DNA of 64,000 nt from positions 62,001 through 126,000 of the forward strand of contig JASSUG010000007.1 in the NCBI GenBank assembly GCA_031963465.1, given 5' to 3'. This document shows positions 1 to 8,595 of the stretch, in pieces (position 1 is the stretch's first letter; each line of letters opens with the position of its first letter). The translations under genes were made by a program, and so were the position numbers. Below the pieces are notes generated by a model that was not told the origin of the DNA, did no database searches, and was given only the letters and a program-made list of their open reading frames with translations. This stretch comes from Mycoavidus cysteinexigens_B. GTDB lineage: Bacteria; Pseudomonadota; Gammaproteobacteria; Burkholderiales; Burkholderiaceae.

Positions 1-912
1 GGAATCTATCTATAGCGAATGTATTCCTATTTTGAGCGTCTACAATGTGCACATTAGCATCTATAAGTTCTAGTAAATCCGTTGGATCACCTAGACTTTT
101 TGTGTAACTAGCAACGGGTGGTAATTTTCTATAAAACCTTAAAGCCTCATCATTTCGACTATAACAATATGCCAATATGATATGTTTTTTCTTACTTTTT
201 ATATAATCATCAATTTGATTATCTGTCATACAATCCATATCCACAATCCTAATTCGATTAATAAATTCATCAGAATACATGCGCGCATCATTCGCATCAA
301 CAATATTCCTTAAATTATTAACATTATTCTGACCTTCATTTAAAAAATTTCTTTCAATTAAATGAGGGTCGCGTTGCACTCTATTGCGTCTCACTAGATC
401 AACCCAATTATCCCCAGCGACTGCGCCATGGGTGCCCGTTAGAATAACGATATCTCTTTTTGTATAACTCTTTCGAGCGTTAAAAGTATCAATAACGGTC
501 ATTATGTCATTTGCGGTTACCTTTCTATCAGCACCAAAAATATGCTTGTGTTTTGTAAGAAAAGGGAATGGGGCTCGTTGCTTATCGTCGTGCCAAGTCC
601 CAGGGCTATTTTCGAGTTTTACAGGAACCGAACTGCTTGAAAATCTTTGGGGTCCGCTATGAACTTGACCCTGAGCGTGCTCCTGTCGTCGGCTTGCTGG
701 TGCTCTTGTAAATGCATCTGAGCCTATTGAATCTAGAAATTTCTCAAGTTCCTCCATTTTAGAATTATTTTCGTAAAGAAATTTCATCATAGCATTGAGC
801 TCAATCGACTCCGTCTCTGTCAACTGACTACTATCAGACTCTTCAGTAGAGTTTGAAAGAGATTTCTTTCTTATAGAGCTGTCTTTTTTATGATTGTTGT
901 CTTTACTTAACA
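1..912 (-). CDS. Putative eCIS cargo/effector, 3' end outside window
   Basis: An open frame runs without a stop from an ATG at 912 to the window edge (at least 304 codons). A purine-rich CAGGG lies just before the ATG. The first ~60 residues are polar, charged and low in complexity (starting MLSKDNNHKKDSSIRKKS), followed by a compact region containing GTHGAVAGDNW (about residue 165) and an alternating hydrophobic/charged pattern. I do not recognise the family. It is the third gene after the eCIS cap gene, in the same direction, and like the two genes before it starts ML followed by a basic disordered leader. That is consistent with an N-terminal loading signal for the injection tube. Cargo status is inferred from position and leader only. 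Confidence 0.6.
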
Positions 913-1160
913 TATACCCTGCCGTTGGCGTAAATTTTCTCCCCTTGGTTCGATTGAATTAACGCCAGTTTTCTAAATGCGGTCAAATCTAACCTTAGCT
1001 TCAAATATACAAAATTTCTGACAGTGCTAAGCATTGATACGAATGAGTGTGCAATTGCATCATGCCTACTGATATTTGCGCACACGCGTTGGCAGTCACG
1101 CAGGACAGTACGTCGCCTGAATCTATTTTTTAATGAATTTAATTTTGGAAGCACGTCAAT

Positions 1161-1832
1161 CTATTCTTCCAAATACCGATAGACGCTCCCCGAGGATGGA
1201 AAAGTTGAAACATTCCGGGTCTGATGTAGGCCCTGCTCCTTATCGGAATAGTGCCGAATCTCCATCGACTCCCCATTATTTTTCGTTGTGAAGTTGCCAG
1301 TCACTACCGGGGTGCTCTTAAACTGTGCTGGTATCGCAGTGATTCCGGCCTTTCGGGCCGCTACCAAACGACGATGGTCTTCCGTAAACAACATTACTTG
1401 TCGCCTGCTGTTGGCTGCCGCACCGTGGGTTTCCCATTTCCGGACCGGTACTTCAACAGCGGCGAGGTTTATTGGCGGCAAGTGCTTGGCGGATTGTGGG
1501 TCCTTTCTAAGTTGCTCAACCGTATCGTCTATCTTCGAACCATTTGCAAAAGTGTCGGCGATGCCGGCATGCATGGTACGGATACGCTTAGGATCAACTA
1601 GGAAAACATCGACCCCCGGTGTATGCGCGTCAAGCAACCCGTATACTTCATTTGATGAGTAAGGATTGACTGTATGCGACATAAAAATAGTCGAATATGG
1701 ATACAATTCCTCGGGCGGTGCATGGTTGTCCCAGTATTCGCCGGAGTGCTTTGCTGCAAATTCTTGCTTACGATTATGCTTGGCCTGACTTTTCTGCTTG
1801 GCCTTACTTTGCGGCTTGTTCGCGTTAAGCAT
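1161..1832 (-). CDS. Putative eCIS effector with ParB/sulfiredoxin-like domain
   Basis: 223 residues. The ATG at 1832 has a strong AGGAGG site 5-6 nt upstream. The first ~30 residues are Lys/Gln/Ser/Asn rich (MLNANKPQSKAKQKSQAKH) and probably disordered. The middle (about residues 120-170) reads LPPINLAAVEVPV, then FTEDHRRLVAARKAGITAIPA, which matches the ParB/Srx-fold pattern in which a DGxHR-like loop sits next to a helix ending in a G.T.IP turn. Members of that fold include nucleases and phosphotransferases, so the activity cannot be named. The gene follows the eCIS cap and the ART-like gene. Effector role is inferred from neighbourhood and the basic leader. Confidence 0.6.
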   Translation of the reverse strand: MLNANKPQSKAKQKSQAKHNRKQEFAAKHSGEYWDNHAPPEELYPYSTIFMSHTVNPYSSNEVYGLLDAHTPGVDVFLVDPKRIRTMHAGIADTFANGSKIDDTVEQLRKDPQSAKHLPPINLAAVEVPVRKWETHGAAANSRRQVMLFTEDHRRLVAARKAGITAIPAQFKSTPVVTGNFTTKNNGESMEIRHYSDKEQGLHQTRNVSTFPSSGSVYRYLEE

Positions 1833-1974
1833 TAGGATCCTCCTGATTTGAAAAATTTGTATTTTTGCTGCTTGTTGTTAACGGCTGCGCAAGATGTCGC
1901 TAGAGTCGGCGTTCCCCACATCGCAAAATATATTTTTACGATCGCTTCCAGGTAAAAGGCAGATCAAGTTTTAG

Positions 1975-2859
1975 CTAAAGCAGATCAGGCAGGTCGAGCA
2001 GCTCAGTTAGGTCAGCGAGTTCAGACAGATCAGGTGTAGAACCCAGTGACTCTAGAGACCCATGTTTGGATTCAGCAGGCTCCAGAAGGCGCGCTCTTAA
2101 ATTTTTCAGTTCCGATAAAGTATCGAATAAATCATTTGCTGATTGCCACTCCAGCCTCTCAAAATCTATTTCCTTTGTCGCCGAACTGATTTTCACAGCT
2201 TCTAAATAAGACAAAGGAATCTTTAGTCCAGTCGCTCGCAAATCATCTAGACCTCCTTGGATATCACGGACAAAACCGCTACGATGGGCATTGATTTTCG
2301 CGCGAAACAAGACGGTATTTTGGTCAGGAAAGCGTGTCCTATAATATTCAATAGAAGCTTCACCTTTACTCATATAAAGATTTTGCGGATTAATTCCTTC
2401 TTTTAGTGCATCTTCTGCGTCCTGCTTTTTCTTTTTTAGCACAGCCTGGTAATAACTACTCTGTGCAATTTCAGGATTACTTTTAATATTTAAGTAATCT
2501 CCTACCTCCGATGCTACAGAATTAAATAAGCCACTTCGCAGGTCATCCAAGCCAGAGCCTTTCTCTGGTTGATGAGCTACTGGCATTAATCCTCCACTCT
2601 CGACAATTTTTTCAAAATTATCTTGCGTTGTAATGTGATACAGTGTTTCGTCCTGAGGTGTGCCATCAATGGGGCCGCGCTCAAGGAGATGGTAAGCATC
2701 GCCTAGATTAGGAAGTGATTTATGTCGCTGTAGATAGCGCTCAACTTCTTGCGCGGACGTATTCGAAGTGCCATTCATTCCAGTAGGTTCTGAGTACAAT
2801 CTCCGCTTCCTATCGTGCTGTCCACTGTGCTGTTTCTTTAACAACTCAGTTCCTAGCAT
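1975..2859 (-). CDS. Putative eCIS effector, ADP-ribosyltransferase-like
   Basis: 294 residues from the ATG at 2859, chosen because GGAG lies ~8 nt upstream; an upstream start at 2901 would add 14 residues without a site. After a basic leader (MLGTELLKKQHSGQHDRKRR) there is a long polar stretch, then ETLYHITTQDNFEKIVESGG (about residues 70-90), YMSKGEASIEYYRTRFP and VLFRAKI. An LYHIT followed by a 'f..I...GGL' helix is typical of the ART-like fold (DarT, KptA and ART toxins). A catalytic Glu cannot be assigned with confidence. The C-terminus is an acidic Leu/Asp-rich tail. It is the first gene after the eCIS cap, so a toxin cargo is the simplest reading. Confidence 0.55.
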   Translation of the reverse strand: MLGTELLKKQHSGQHDRKRRLYSEPTGMNGTSNTSAQEVERYLQRHKSLPNLGDAYHLLERGPIDGTPQDETLYHITTQDNFEKIVESGGLMPVAHQPEKGSGLDDLRSGLFNSVASEVGDYLNIKSNPEIAQSSYYQAVLKKKKQDAEDALKEGINPQNLYMSKGEASIEYYRTRFPDQNTVLFRAKINAHRSGFVRDIQGGLDDLRATGLKIPLSYLEAVKISSATKEIDFERLEWQSANDLFDTLSELKNLRARLLEPAESKHGSLESLGSTPDLSELADLTELLDLPDLL

Positions 2860-2941
2860 TATTATTCTCCAATTTGGAAAGCGTGTCTCGACTGCACACA
2901 ATATCGCTCGAATGAATTCATATTATGCGTGCGCCAAACAT

Positions 2942-3913
2942 CTATGCAAATTCTTCTGGTTCGTTAACAAAACTCAGCCCTAAATCGTCAGTCTTTCTAA
3001 TCATTAGCGTGGCGCCTTCAATTGGAACGATTGGTTCGTTTTCCCAACCGGAAATGGTGTCTTTAATCTGTTTCTGAGCAACTGACGGCGCCACACCGCT
3101 CACCTTGACGTGAATACCATTCTCAGACTCTCCAGCATCCTCGAGCGACTCTGGATCAGCTTTAGGCGGTTTAGGCAGCTCAGGTTTGTACGGAATGCAA
3201 TGAATAATCACCTTTTCAAGCTGCTCACGCGTAACGCCACTTTTGGTGCTCCCAAGTGCATCATATAGTTTGTTCCATAGCATATATGAGGCCTGCAGAT
3301 ACAGATCTCCTACCGGCTTTTGCTCCAACTGACTTTCCATGACCTTAACTGGCTTGAAGAACTCGCTCTTATCGGTTAGAGCAATCGGCACCGTAACCAT
3401 ATAACCAAGAGTTAAGCGAGGACGGCTACCCAATGCCTGCCAAAACGACCCCAAACTATTAAGGTGCTCCGCTGGCTGCAATACCCGACAATAGGCGTTG
3501 GGTAAGTTTGGCAGAGTGCGATGATTGATCAGGGCATTGAACACATAATTCATCCGTCTCATTGCAGAGCTTCTGGGACCAATCACTTCTGGGCTAGAAC
3601 TTTGCTGCGGCTGCTCCCAATAGGCAATCAGGTAATGGCAGCGTGCTTGAACATAAGGCGGTGCCAGTTGGCCCGTGCCAGCGTTATAGTGTCGGGGCTC
3701 ACTGCTACGCAACTGGAGGTCTTCCTGAATTTCATACAAAAACACACTAATGGTGGGCCCTTTGACCTCGCCTTGCTCAGGCAAGTTAAAACGGATTTCC
3801 ACATTGCCCCGATCCTCTACTGGGATATAGCAGCGTATCGCCTCCTCAATGTGCTCGTTAAGGTCGAGCAACATGCTCTCTGATGGGTAATATTCGTTCA
3901 TAAAAGGTCTCAT
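2942..3913 (-). CDS. eCIS tube/sheath terminator cap (DUF4255, Afp16/Pvc16-like)
   Basis: 323 residues. The N-terminal ~190 residues match the DUF4255 pattern of eCIS cap proteins: an opening helix (LLDLNEHIEEAIRCYI), then ISVFLYEIQEDLQLRSSEPR and VQARCHYLIAYWE, followed by a helical region with an R..Y....LINHRTLPN segment. Afp16/Pvc16 caps the distal end of the tube and sheath and fixes particle length. The remaining C-terminal part is an extension containing HVKVSGVAPSVAQKQI and is not recognised. It follows the AAA+ ATPase by 10 bases and precedes the cargo-like genes, the usual place for this gene. Confidence 0.85.
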   Translation of the reverse strand: MRPFMNEYYPSESMLLDLNEHIEEAIRCYIPVEDRGNVEIRFNLPEQGEVKGPTISVFLYEIQEDLQLRSSEPRHYNAGTGQLAPPYVQARCHYLIAYWEQPQQSSSPEVIGPRSSAMRRMNYVFNALINHRTLPNLPNAYCRVLQPAEHLNSLGSFWQALGSRPRLTLGYMVTVPIALTDKSEFFKPVKVMESQLEQKPVGDLYLQASYMLWNKLYDALGSTKSGVTREQLEKVIIHCIPYKPELPKPPKADPESLEDAGESENGIHVKVSGVAPSVAQKQIKDTISGWENEPIVPIEGATLMIRKTDDLGLSFVNEPEEFA

Positions 3914-3923
3914 TTTTTCTCAA

Positions 3924-6014
3924 TCAGGCATGCCACATCTGTCCCATTTTGCTCAGCTCACGCCGCACAGCCTGATCGATATGTGACTGCTCCACACATG
4001 CAGCTTCTTCTTCAAAAGAAAGCCATGTGGCCAGTAAAGCAATGTTGCGGATATTTCCACCAGTAATCTCGGCCCTGGCGGCAAGCCTTGCCAAATCAAC
4101 ATCGCTAGCCAGCGTAATACGCTCAGGCCAGATCGCGCGCCACATCCGCTCGCGCACCGCCGTATCTGGAAAGGTGAAACGAGTCATAAAGGTCAGCCGG
4201 CGCGTGAAGGCATCGTCCAGGTGTGCCCGGTTGTTAGTCGATAAAATCACCAGTCCCGGATAGGCTTCGAGCCTTTGCAATAAGTAAGATACTTCGATAT
4301 TGGCATGGCGGTCCTGCGCGTCTTTAACCTCACTGCGCTTACCGAACAGTGCATCTGCTTCATCAAAAAATAGCACGCCCGCATCAGCCGCCGCTAGATC
4401 AAAAATTTTCGCTAGATGTTTTTCCGTCTCACCGATATATTTATTAACCACGGTCGACAAGTCGACCTTAATCAGATCAACGCCCAGCGCACCGGCCAGC
4501 ACTTCGGCGGCCATCGTTTTGCCGGTCCCCGAATCGCCATAAAACAGCACACTGATGCCAGTGGCATCACCAAGCTTACGTGCAAAGCCACATGCCAGCG
4601 CGCTTTCACGGTGGCGGATCGCGGCCAGAACTTCGTGCAATTGCCGCTTGACCTCATCCGTTAGCATCAGGTCATCAAAACCCCGTTTAGGAGTCAAACG
4701 CTGCGCCAGTTTGCCAAAATTGCGCTGAGCACGCAGCCCAAAGACTCGCATCAGGTCGGCCATTTCCAGAGTGGCATTTGGCGCGCGCTGCTGACGGTAT
4801 AGATCTGCCTCTTCTAGGGCTTGTGTCAGGATCGCCGGCGAGAGTCTAAAACGTTGCGCTAGCGCCTGCAGATCCATCGCCTCAGCCTCGGCTACGCCCA
4901 CTCGCTGTGCCAAATGCTGGCGCAGCAGCTTCACACTGTGCGCCGCCCGGCAAGCGGGCATCTCGTACAGTATTTGCGGACGTGCATCGAGCCAAATTGA
5001 CACAGCACACCTTGCGATCAGCAAGGCAACCGGCGCCGGGTGGACGGCAAGTTGGCGCAAGAAAGGAGTAAATAGCCGAGGCCGCGTCTCAGCTAGGACA
5101 TCTACTTCATCCAACACGAGACACGTGCCCCAGAGCCGGGTTTCGCGCAGAATTCGGCCCAGCACTATTGACGCATCATCATCCTCTGCGGGCAAGCCAG
5201 CCAGGTCTAGCCGCAAAGTTCGCCAGCCCCTCACAGTTGCCGCGGCGGCCAGGGCTACGCCCCGACCACTGCCGGGCTCGCCGCGCAAGGTCATGACCGG
5301 GCTGATCGGAGCGTCACTATGCCAGCCACGCGCAAGCGCGGTGATCCATTCAGGCGCAAATGCATCCGCTACCGGTCTAAGCCATTTAGTGCAAGGTGCG
5401 GGTAAGCCAGCATCACCACCCATCAAGAAACGATATACCGATGTGCTGATTTTGAGCTCACGGGGTACTTCACCCACCTCTGGCGTATTGACCAGGCCAT
5501 GAGCAAACAGCGGACTATGCGGCCCCAGGCTCGCCTGCCGCACAAGACGGATCACATTGTCAGGACATAGCAAGCGTAGCCCTGTCTCCAACGTCGGCAA
5601 AGTGCAAGCCTCGCCGTGCTGCAAGAAGGCGAAGATAGCGCCATAGCGGCTGTCCAGGCGAGGCAACAGGCTTAATACCAGCAGGTCACGCTCAATGTCC
5701 GATAGGCCAAAGCGCGTCACCATTTCGGCCAGCCGGCCGATGACAGGGGGGGCAGCCGGTATATTCTGGCTAACCTGGGCCAACCAAGCCGGCTGGCCGG
5801 CTGGCTGGCTCAATCGCGCCTCAACTTCATCGGGTAACAGCATCAACTCCTGCAATGCCAGACGATCATCCGGATTGTTTTCCTGCCATCGTAGCTGCCG
5901 TTGCAGCAGCAGATCCATGCGTTCTATGTGCGGCAATAGACAAGAGAGATGTTCCTCATCGGATATGAGGGGCTCTGCGCTTTTCAGAGGGAGCGTATAA
6001 ATGTTCGCGGTCAT
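3924..6014 (-). CDS. eCIS AAA+ ATPase (Afp15/Pvc15-like)
   Basis: About 696 residues from an ATG at 6014, preceded by GGAAGC at a suitable distance; an ATG at 6035 is possible. Two AAA modules are visible. The N-terminal one is degenerate (GEPGSGRG near residue 241, LVLDEVD near 300). The C-terminal one is canonical: YGDSGTGKT near 491, LFFDEADALFGKR near 545, and sensor-type STNNRAHLDDAF followed by an arginine-rich TRRLTF. Afp15-family ATPases are needed for particle assembly and have been proposed to help load cargo. The order tape measure, ATPase, cap is the standard eCIS order. Codon and GC use match the neighbours. Confidence 0.92.
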   Translation of the reverse strand: MTANIYTLPLKSAEPLISDEEHLSCLLPHIERMDLLLQRQLRWQENNPDDRLALQELMLLPDEVEARLSQPAGQPAWLAQVSQNIPAAPPVIGRLAEMVTRFGLSDIERDLLVLSLLPRLDSRYGAIFAFLQHGEACTLPTLETGLRLLCPDNVIRLVRQASLGPHSPLFAHGLVNTPEVGEVPRELKISTSVYRFLMGGDAGLPAPCTKWLRPVADAFAPEWITALARGWHSDAPISPVMTLRGEPGSGRGVALAAAATVRGWRTLRLDLAGLPAEDDDASIVLGRILRETRLWGTCLVLDEVDVLAETRPRLFTPFLRQLAVHPAPVALLIARCAVSIWLDARPQILYEMPACRAAHSVKLLRQHLAQRVGVAEAEAMDLQALAQRFRLSPAILTQALEEADLYRQQRAPNATLEMADLMRVFGLRAQRNFGKLAQRLTPKRGFDDLMLTDEVKRQLHEVLAAIRHRESALACGFARKLGDATGISVLFYGDSGTGKTMAAEVLAGALGVDLIKVDLSTVVNKYIGETEKHLAKIFDLAAADAGVLFFDEADALFGKRSEVKDAQDRHANIEVSYLLQRLEAYPGLVILSTNNRAHLDDAFTRRLTFMTRFTFPDTAVRERMWRAIWPERITLASDVDLARLAARAEITGGNIRNIALLATWLSFEEEAACVEQSHIDQAVRRELSKMGQMWHA

Positions 6015-6069
6015 AGCGCTATCAGCTTCCAGCAACTAAGGTAAATTGGGAGATTGAATTATCTAGGTG

Positions 6070-8007
6070 CTACAGCCAAATAATCTCAATCGGAGTATCA
6101 AGCCAGGGCAATATGAGCTGATTGAGTGGCCAGGGGACTTCTCTCAGTAAAACATCGCTGACGTCGCCCTCCACCTGCAACTGCCAGTGCGACTGTTGCC
6201 ACGAGAGCTCGCCAGGCCGCTGTAAAAAAAAGCTGCGCAGGTCGTTGGCACTGCACCGCATCAAGCTCGGCAATTGCTGAAGGATGGCTGCCAACCAATC
6301 ATCAAGCTGCCTGACTGTGTCAGCCTCTGGGTTTGACCAGGGAAAAAGCGGTGTCTCCAAAGGCAAGCCACAGAGCAGTTTTGTCATCGGGGTACGCCAT
6401 TCCGCCGTCAGGTTGTCTTGCCAGATTAATCCGTCAAGCCAGCACACTGCGTTTATTTGTGCCTGCTGGTCGATAAAGCGTTTGTCCACAACTAAGCCAA
6501 TTTGACTGAGCAAACTGGGCAGCAGCGGCCATAACAGAACGAGCCCTGCATTGCTGACTGCATAGGGTTCAGCGTCTGTCATTGACATCACTGATATTGG
6601 CGTAATATCGACTGGAAAGTCTGCTGTCAGCGGCTTTACTTTGTTGCGCATGACCGACGATAACTGCTGTTTGGCCGACACCTCTGGCATCGACTTCATA
6701 TCGGCAGCAAAGCTTGCTGTCAACTGCTCTACTTTGTTGTGCATGACGGAAGCTGACTGCTGTTTGGCCGACTTCTCTGGCGCCGACTTCATATCGGCAG
6801 CAAAGTTTGCTGTCAGCTGCTCTACTTTGTTGCGCATGACGGAGATTGACTGCTGTTCGGCCAACATCTCTGCCAGCGACTTAATATTATCGGCAGCAAA
6901 GTTTGCTGTCAGAGACTCTACTTTGTCGCGCATGACGGAGGCTGACTGCTGTTTGGCCGACATCTCTGCCAGCGACTTAATATGGGTAGCAAAGCTTGCT
7001 GTCAACTGCTCTACTCTGCTGCGCATGGCGGACGATAATTGCTGTTTGAACCCCGTTTGCGCCAAAATGGTGGCACAGATCGGTTTCAGCCAATGACGTA
7101 ATTCCGGCGCCGGTGGCCACGGGTCATCCAACAGGCTCAAGAGCCAGGGCAGCAATTCCTGTTCAAGTTCATCTGGCCGAACTATCATAGCTGCCCACTT
7201 TTCATCGACGGCCGGAGGGTTCTCTTCCGTATGATGCCGAAAAAATAGCAGCGCACTAAGAGGCAGATAGCGTGCCCAAGCTGGTTCTCGTGCGGTCAGT
7301 AACATCGGCTGCCCAGCCGTCAAGAGTTGGCCAATTGCCCGTAATGCGGGGTGACTAAACGTTTGGAGTAAGCGCTGTAGCGACGCTGACTGCAAGCAAT
7401 TGCGGGCTAATAACGCCTGCCAACGTTCAGGTTGCGACTCAAACTGCGCTATTAACCAGCCATCCGGGCTCGACCCCTTCTGCCACAGTGTTGGCTGCGC
7501 TAGGTAGCCGCTATGTAAATAACGTTCGAACAACCCAAGCACGTTGGCCGGCATTGTCCCGTTATGGGCCGCAGCGTCTGCCTTCGCCGCGATCCTGCCT
7601 TCTCCGGGGGAATGCGCCGGGGCTTGAGTAAACGCCATTGTAGAATGAGGCTTAAGCCTTGATGCTGAATATTCCATCGGGGCAACAGACAATTCTATTG
7701 GCAGTGATGCTTGAAGCCGCTGTGCCAACTGTTGCATTAGTCGCTGGCTTAACTGCTGCTCAAACTGAGAGAGCACAATATCTCCCACATCCAGAGTGAG
7801 GTTCTCGATAATAACTGGTGTAGCTCGATTGCCTGCATATTGCTCAAATAAATGAGCTAACTGGGCCCGTAGCTGGTGATGAAACAATCGGCTACAGCGC
7901 TGCTGGATCTCATCAGCCAGTGCATTTTCCGTGTTAAATACAAAACGTAAGCACTGAATAATGTCATTAGCCGAGTTCATGGATGTGATTGTACGATTTA
8001 TAAACAT
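6070..8007 (-). CDS. eCIS tape measure protein (CIS_TMP, Afp14-like)
   Basis: 645 residues if started at 8007; MNSANDII at 7980 is an equally plausible start because family members begin with a similar short helix, and neither start has a strong ribosome site. The N-terminus (DEIQQRCSRLFHHQLRAQL, then VIIENLTLDVGDI) matches eCIS tape measure proteins, and the C-terminal segment WPLNQLILPWLDTPIEIIWL is also typical of them. Between residues ~319 and 472 there are five copies of a ~31-residue unit. The tape measure sets particle length and sits in the tube lumen. It is the first large gene after the second short promoter/terminator unit. Confidence 0.87.
   Translation of the reverse strand: MFINRTITSMNSANDIIQCLRFVFNTENALADEIQQRCSRLFHHQLRAQLAHLFEQYAGNRATPVIIENLTLDVGDIVLSQFEQQLSQRLMQQLAQRLQASLPIELSVAPMEYSASRLKPHSTMAFTQAPAHSPGEGRIAAKADAAAHNGTMPANVLGLFERYLHSGYLAQPTLWQKGSSPDGWLIAQFESQPERWQALLARNCLQSASLQRLLQTFSHPALRAIGQLLTAGQPMLLTAREPAWARYLPLSALLFFRHHTEENPPAVDEKWAAMIVRPDELEQELLPWLLSLLDDPWPPAPELRHWLKPICATILAQTGFKQQLSSAMRSRVEQLTASFATHIKSLAEMSAKQQSASVMRDKVESLTANFAADNIKSLAEMLAEQQSISVMRNKVEQLTANFAADMKSAPEKSAKQQSASVMHNKVEQLTASFAADMKSMPEVSAKQQLSSVMRNKVKPLTADFPVDITPISVMSMTDAEPYAVSNAGLVLLWPLLPSLLSQIGLVVDKRFIDQQAQINAVCWLDGLIWQDNLTAEWRTPMTKLLCGLPLETPLFPWSNPEADTVRQLDDWLAAILQQLPSLMRCSANDLRSFFLQRPGELSWQQSHWQLQVEGDVSDVLLREVPWPLNQLILPWLDTPIEIIWL
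6590..7046 (-). repeat. Five ~93-bp in-frame tandem repeats in the tape measure gene
   Basis: The repeated unit encodes about 31 residues with the pattern S(V/A)MR.KVE.LTA.FA.D.KS..E.SAKQQ. The first four units are well conserved; the fifth diverges after LTADF. DNA copies of CGACTTCATATCGGCAGCAAAG-type text recur about every 93-96 bases. They look like recent in-frame duplications. Confidence 0.85.
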
Positions 8008-8048
8008 TATTCCGATTTTTACATGCTTAAATCAGTCCAACAGTTTTA

Positions 8049-8234
8049 CTACTGAATATGTTCTTTTACTGCATAGAGTTTTGCTCTGACCTCCTCCCAT
8101 AGGAGCACTTTTTTAGGGCGTTCAGAGTGAATATTTTTCGATCAAGTCAGCTCTTTAAACTGTACCTGAGGTAGTGGAGGTAGGCGAGCCGCCATTAACG
8201 TACTTGGTACTGTTATCTGTTTATGCTTAGACAT
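8049..8234 (-). pseudogene. Small unrecognised ORF interrupted by an in-frame TGA
   Basis: An ATG at 8234 with GGGG upstream opens a frame that starts MSKHKQITVPSTLMAARLPP, meets TGA after 30 codons, and continues in the same frame as SKNIHSERPKKVLLWEEVRA to a TAG at 8049. The downstream half looks like a short basic helix. It lies between the second terminator element and the tape measure gene. It may be a decayed small regulator, two unrelated fragments, or not coding. I recognise no family. Confidence 0.3.
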
Positions 8235-8268
8235 GTTGAACTGCCCCGTTAAAACATCAAATGCGCAA

Positions 8269-8307
8269 TAAAAAAACTCCAGTCGATTTCCCGACTGGAG
8301 TTTTTTT
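8269..8307 (-). terminator. Intrinsic terminator, copy 1
   Basis: Perfect 9-bp stem CTCCAGTCG/CGACTGGAG (8277-8285 and 8292-8300) with a 6-base loop, flanked by A8 on the left and T7 on the right, so it could stop transcription in both directions. Reading on the minus strand it ends the short unit that starts near 8377. Confidence 0.88.
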
Positions 8308-8377
8308 ATTTAAGCCAAAGAAAAAGCCGCCAAACATGGCAGTCTTTTCTGGGCGCGGAACATTACCGGCATTGATT
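8269..8377 (-). ncRNA. ~108-nt short RNA or leader, copy 1
   Basis: On the minus strand this unit begins ~7 nt after a good promoter. It carries a hairpin (outer arms AGAAAAAGC and GTCTTTTCT, inner stem GCCA/TGGC) and ends in an intrinsic terminator. The same architecture recurs at 26,220-26,327, with covarying base pairs in both hairpins. The unit sits directly before the tape measure/ATPase/cap block. It is either a free small RNA or an attenuated leader of that block. Confidence 0.6.
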
Positions 8378-8383
8378 CGCGTA

Positions 8384-8411
8384 AGAATACTTAATAATTA
8401 AAATTTGTCAA
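8384..8411 (-). promoter_or_regulatory. Sigma70-type promoter before ncRNA copy 1
   Basis: Minus strand TTGACA (8411-8406), 16-base spacer, TATTCT (8389-8384). The -35 box is a perfect consensus and the -10 box has two mismatches. The predicted start is near 8377, at the beginning of the conserved element. Confidence 0.65.
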
Positions 8412-8595
8412 GGAATTTTTCTATGGCACTGACATTGGAGCATAGTGAGATAGTATCATTTCGAGTACGAAACAGTTTCGGCCAGCAGTTGGGCACCTCG
8501 AACAAAACTTGAGTTCTATGGGTTGGTGGCTGTCTTGCTGTGCTATCCAGATTTAGAGGTCAAAAATAAATCCGGGCCATATAACCGTCGAAGTC

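Noticed and set aside
903..1154. 83-codon minus-strand frame between two cargo-like genes
   Set aside because: It needs a GTG start without a good ribosome site, overlaps the real start at 912, and shows no recognisable family.
1251..1662. Plus-strand frames inside the ParB-like gene
   Set aside because: They are antisense to a gene with a strong ribosome site and an eCIS-strand context.
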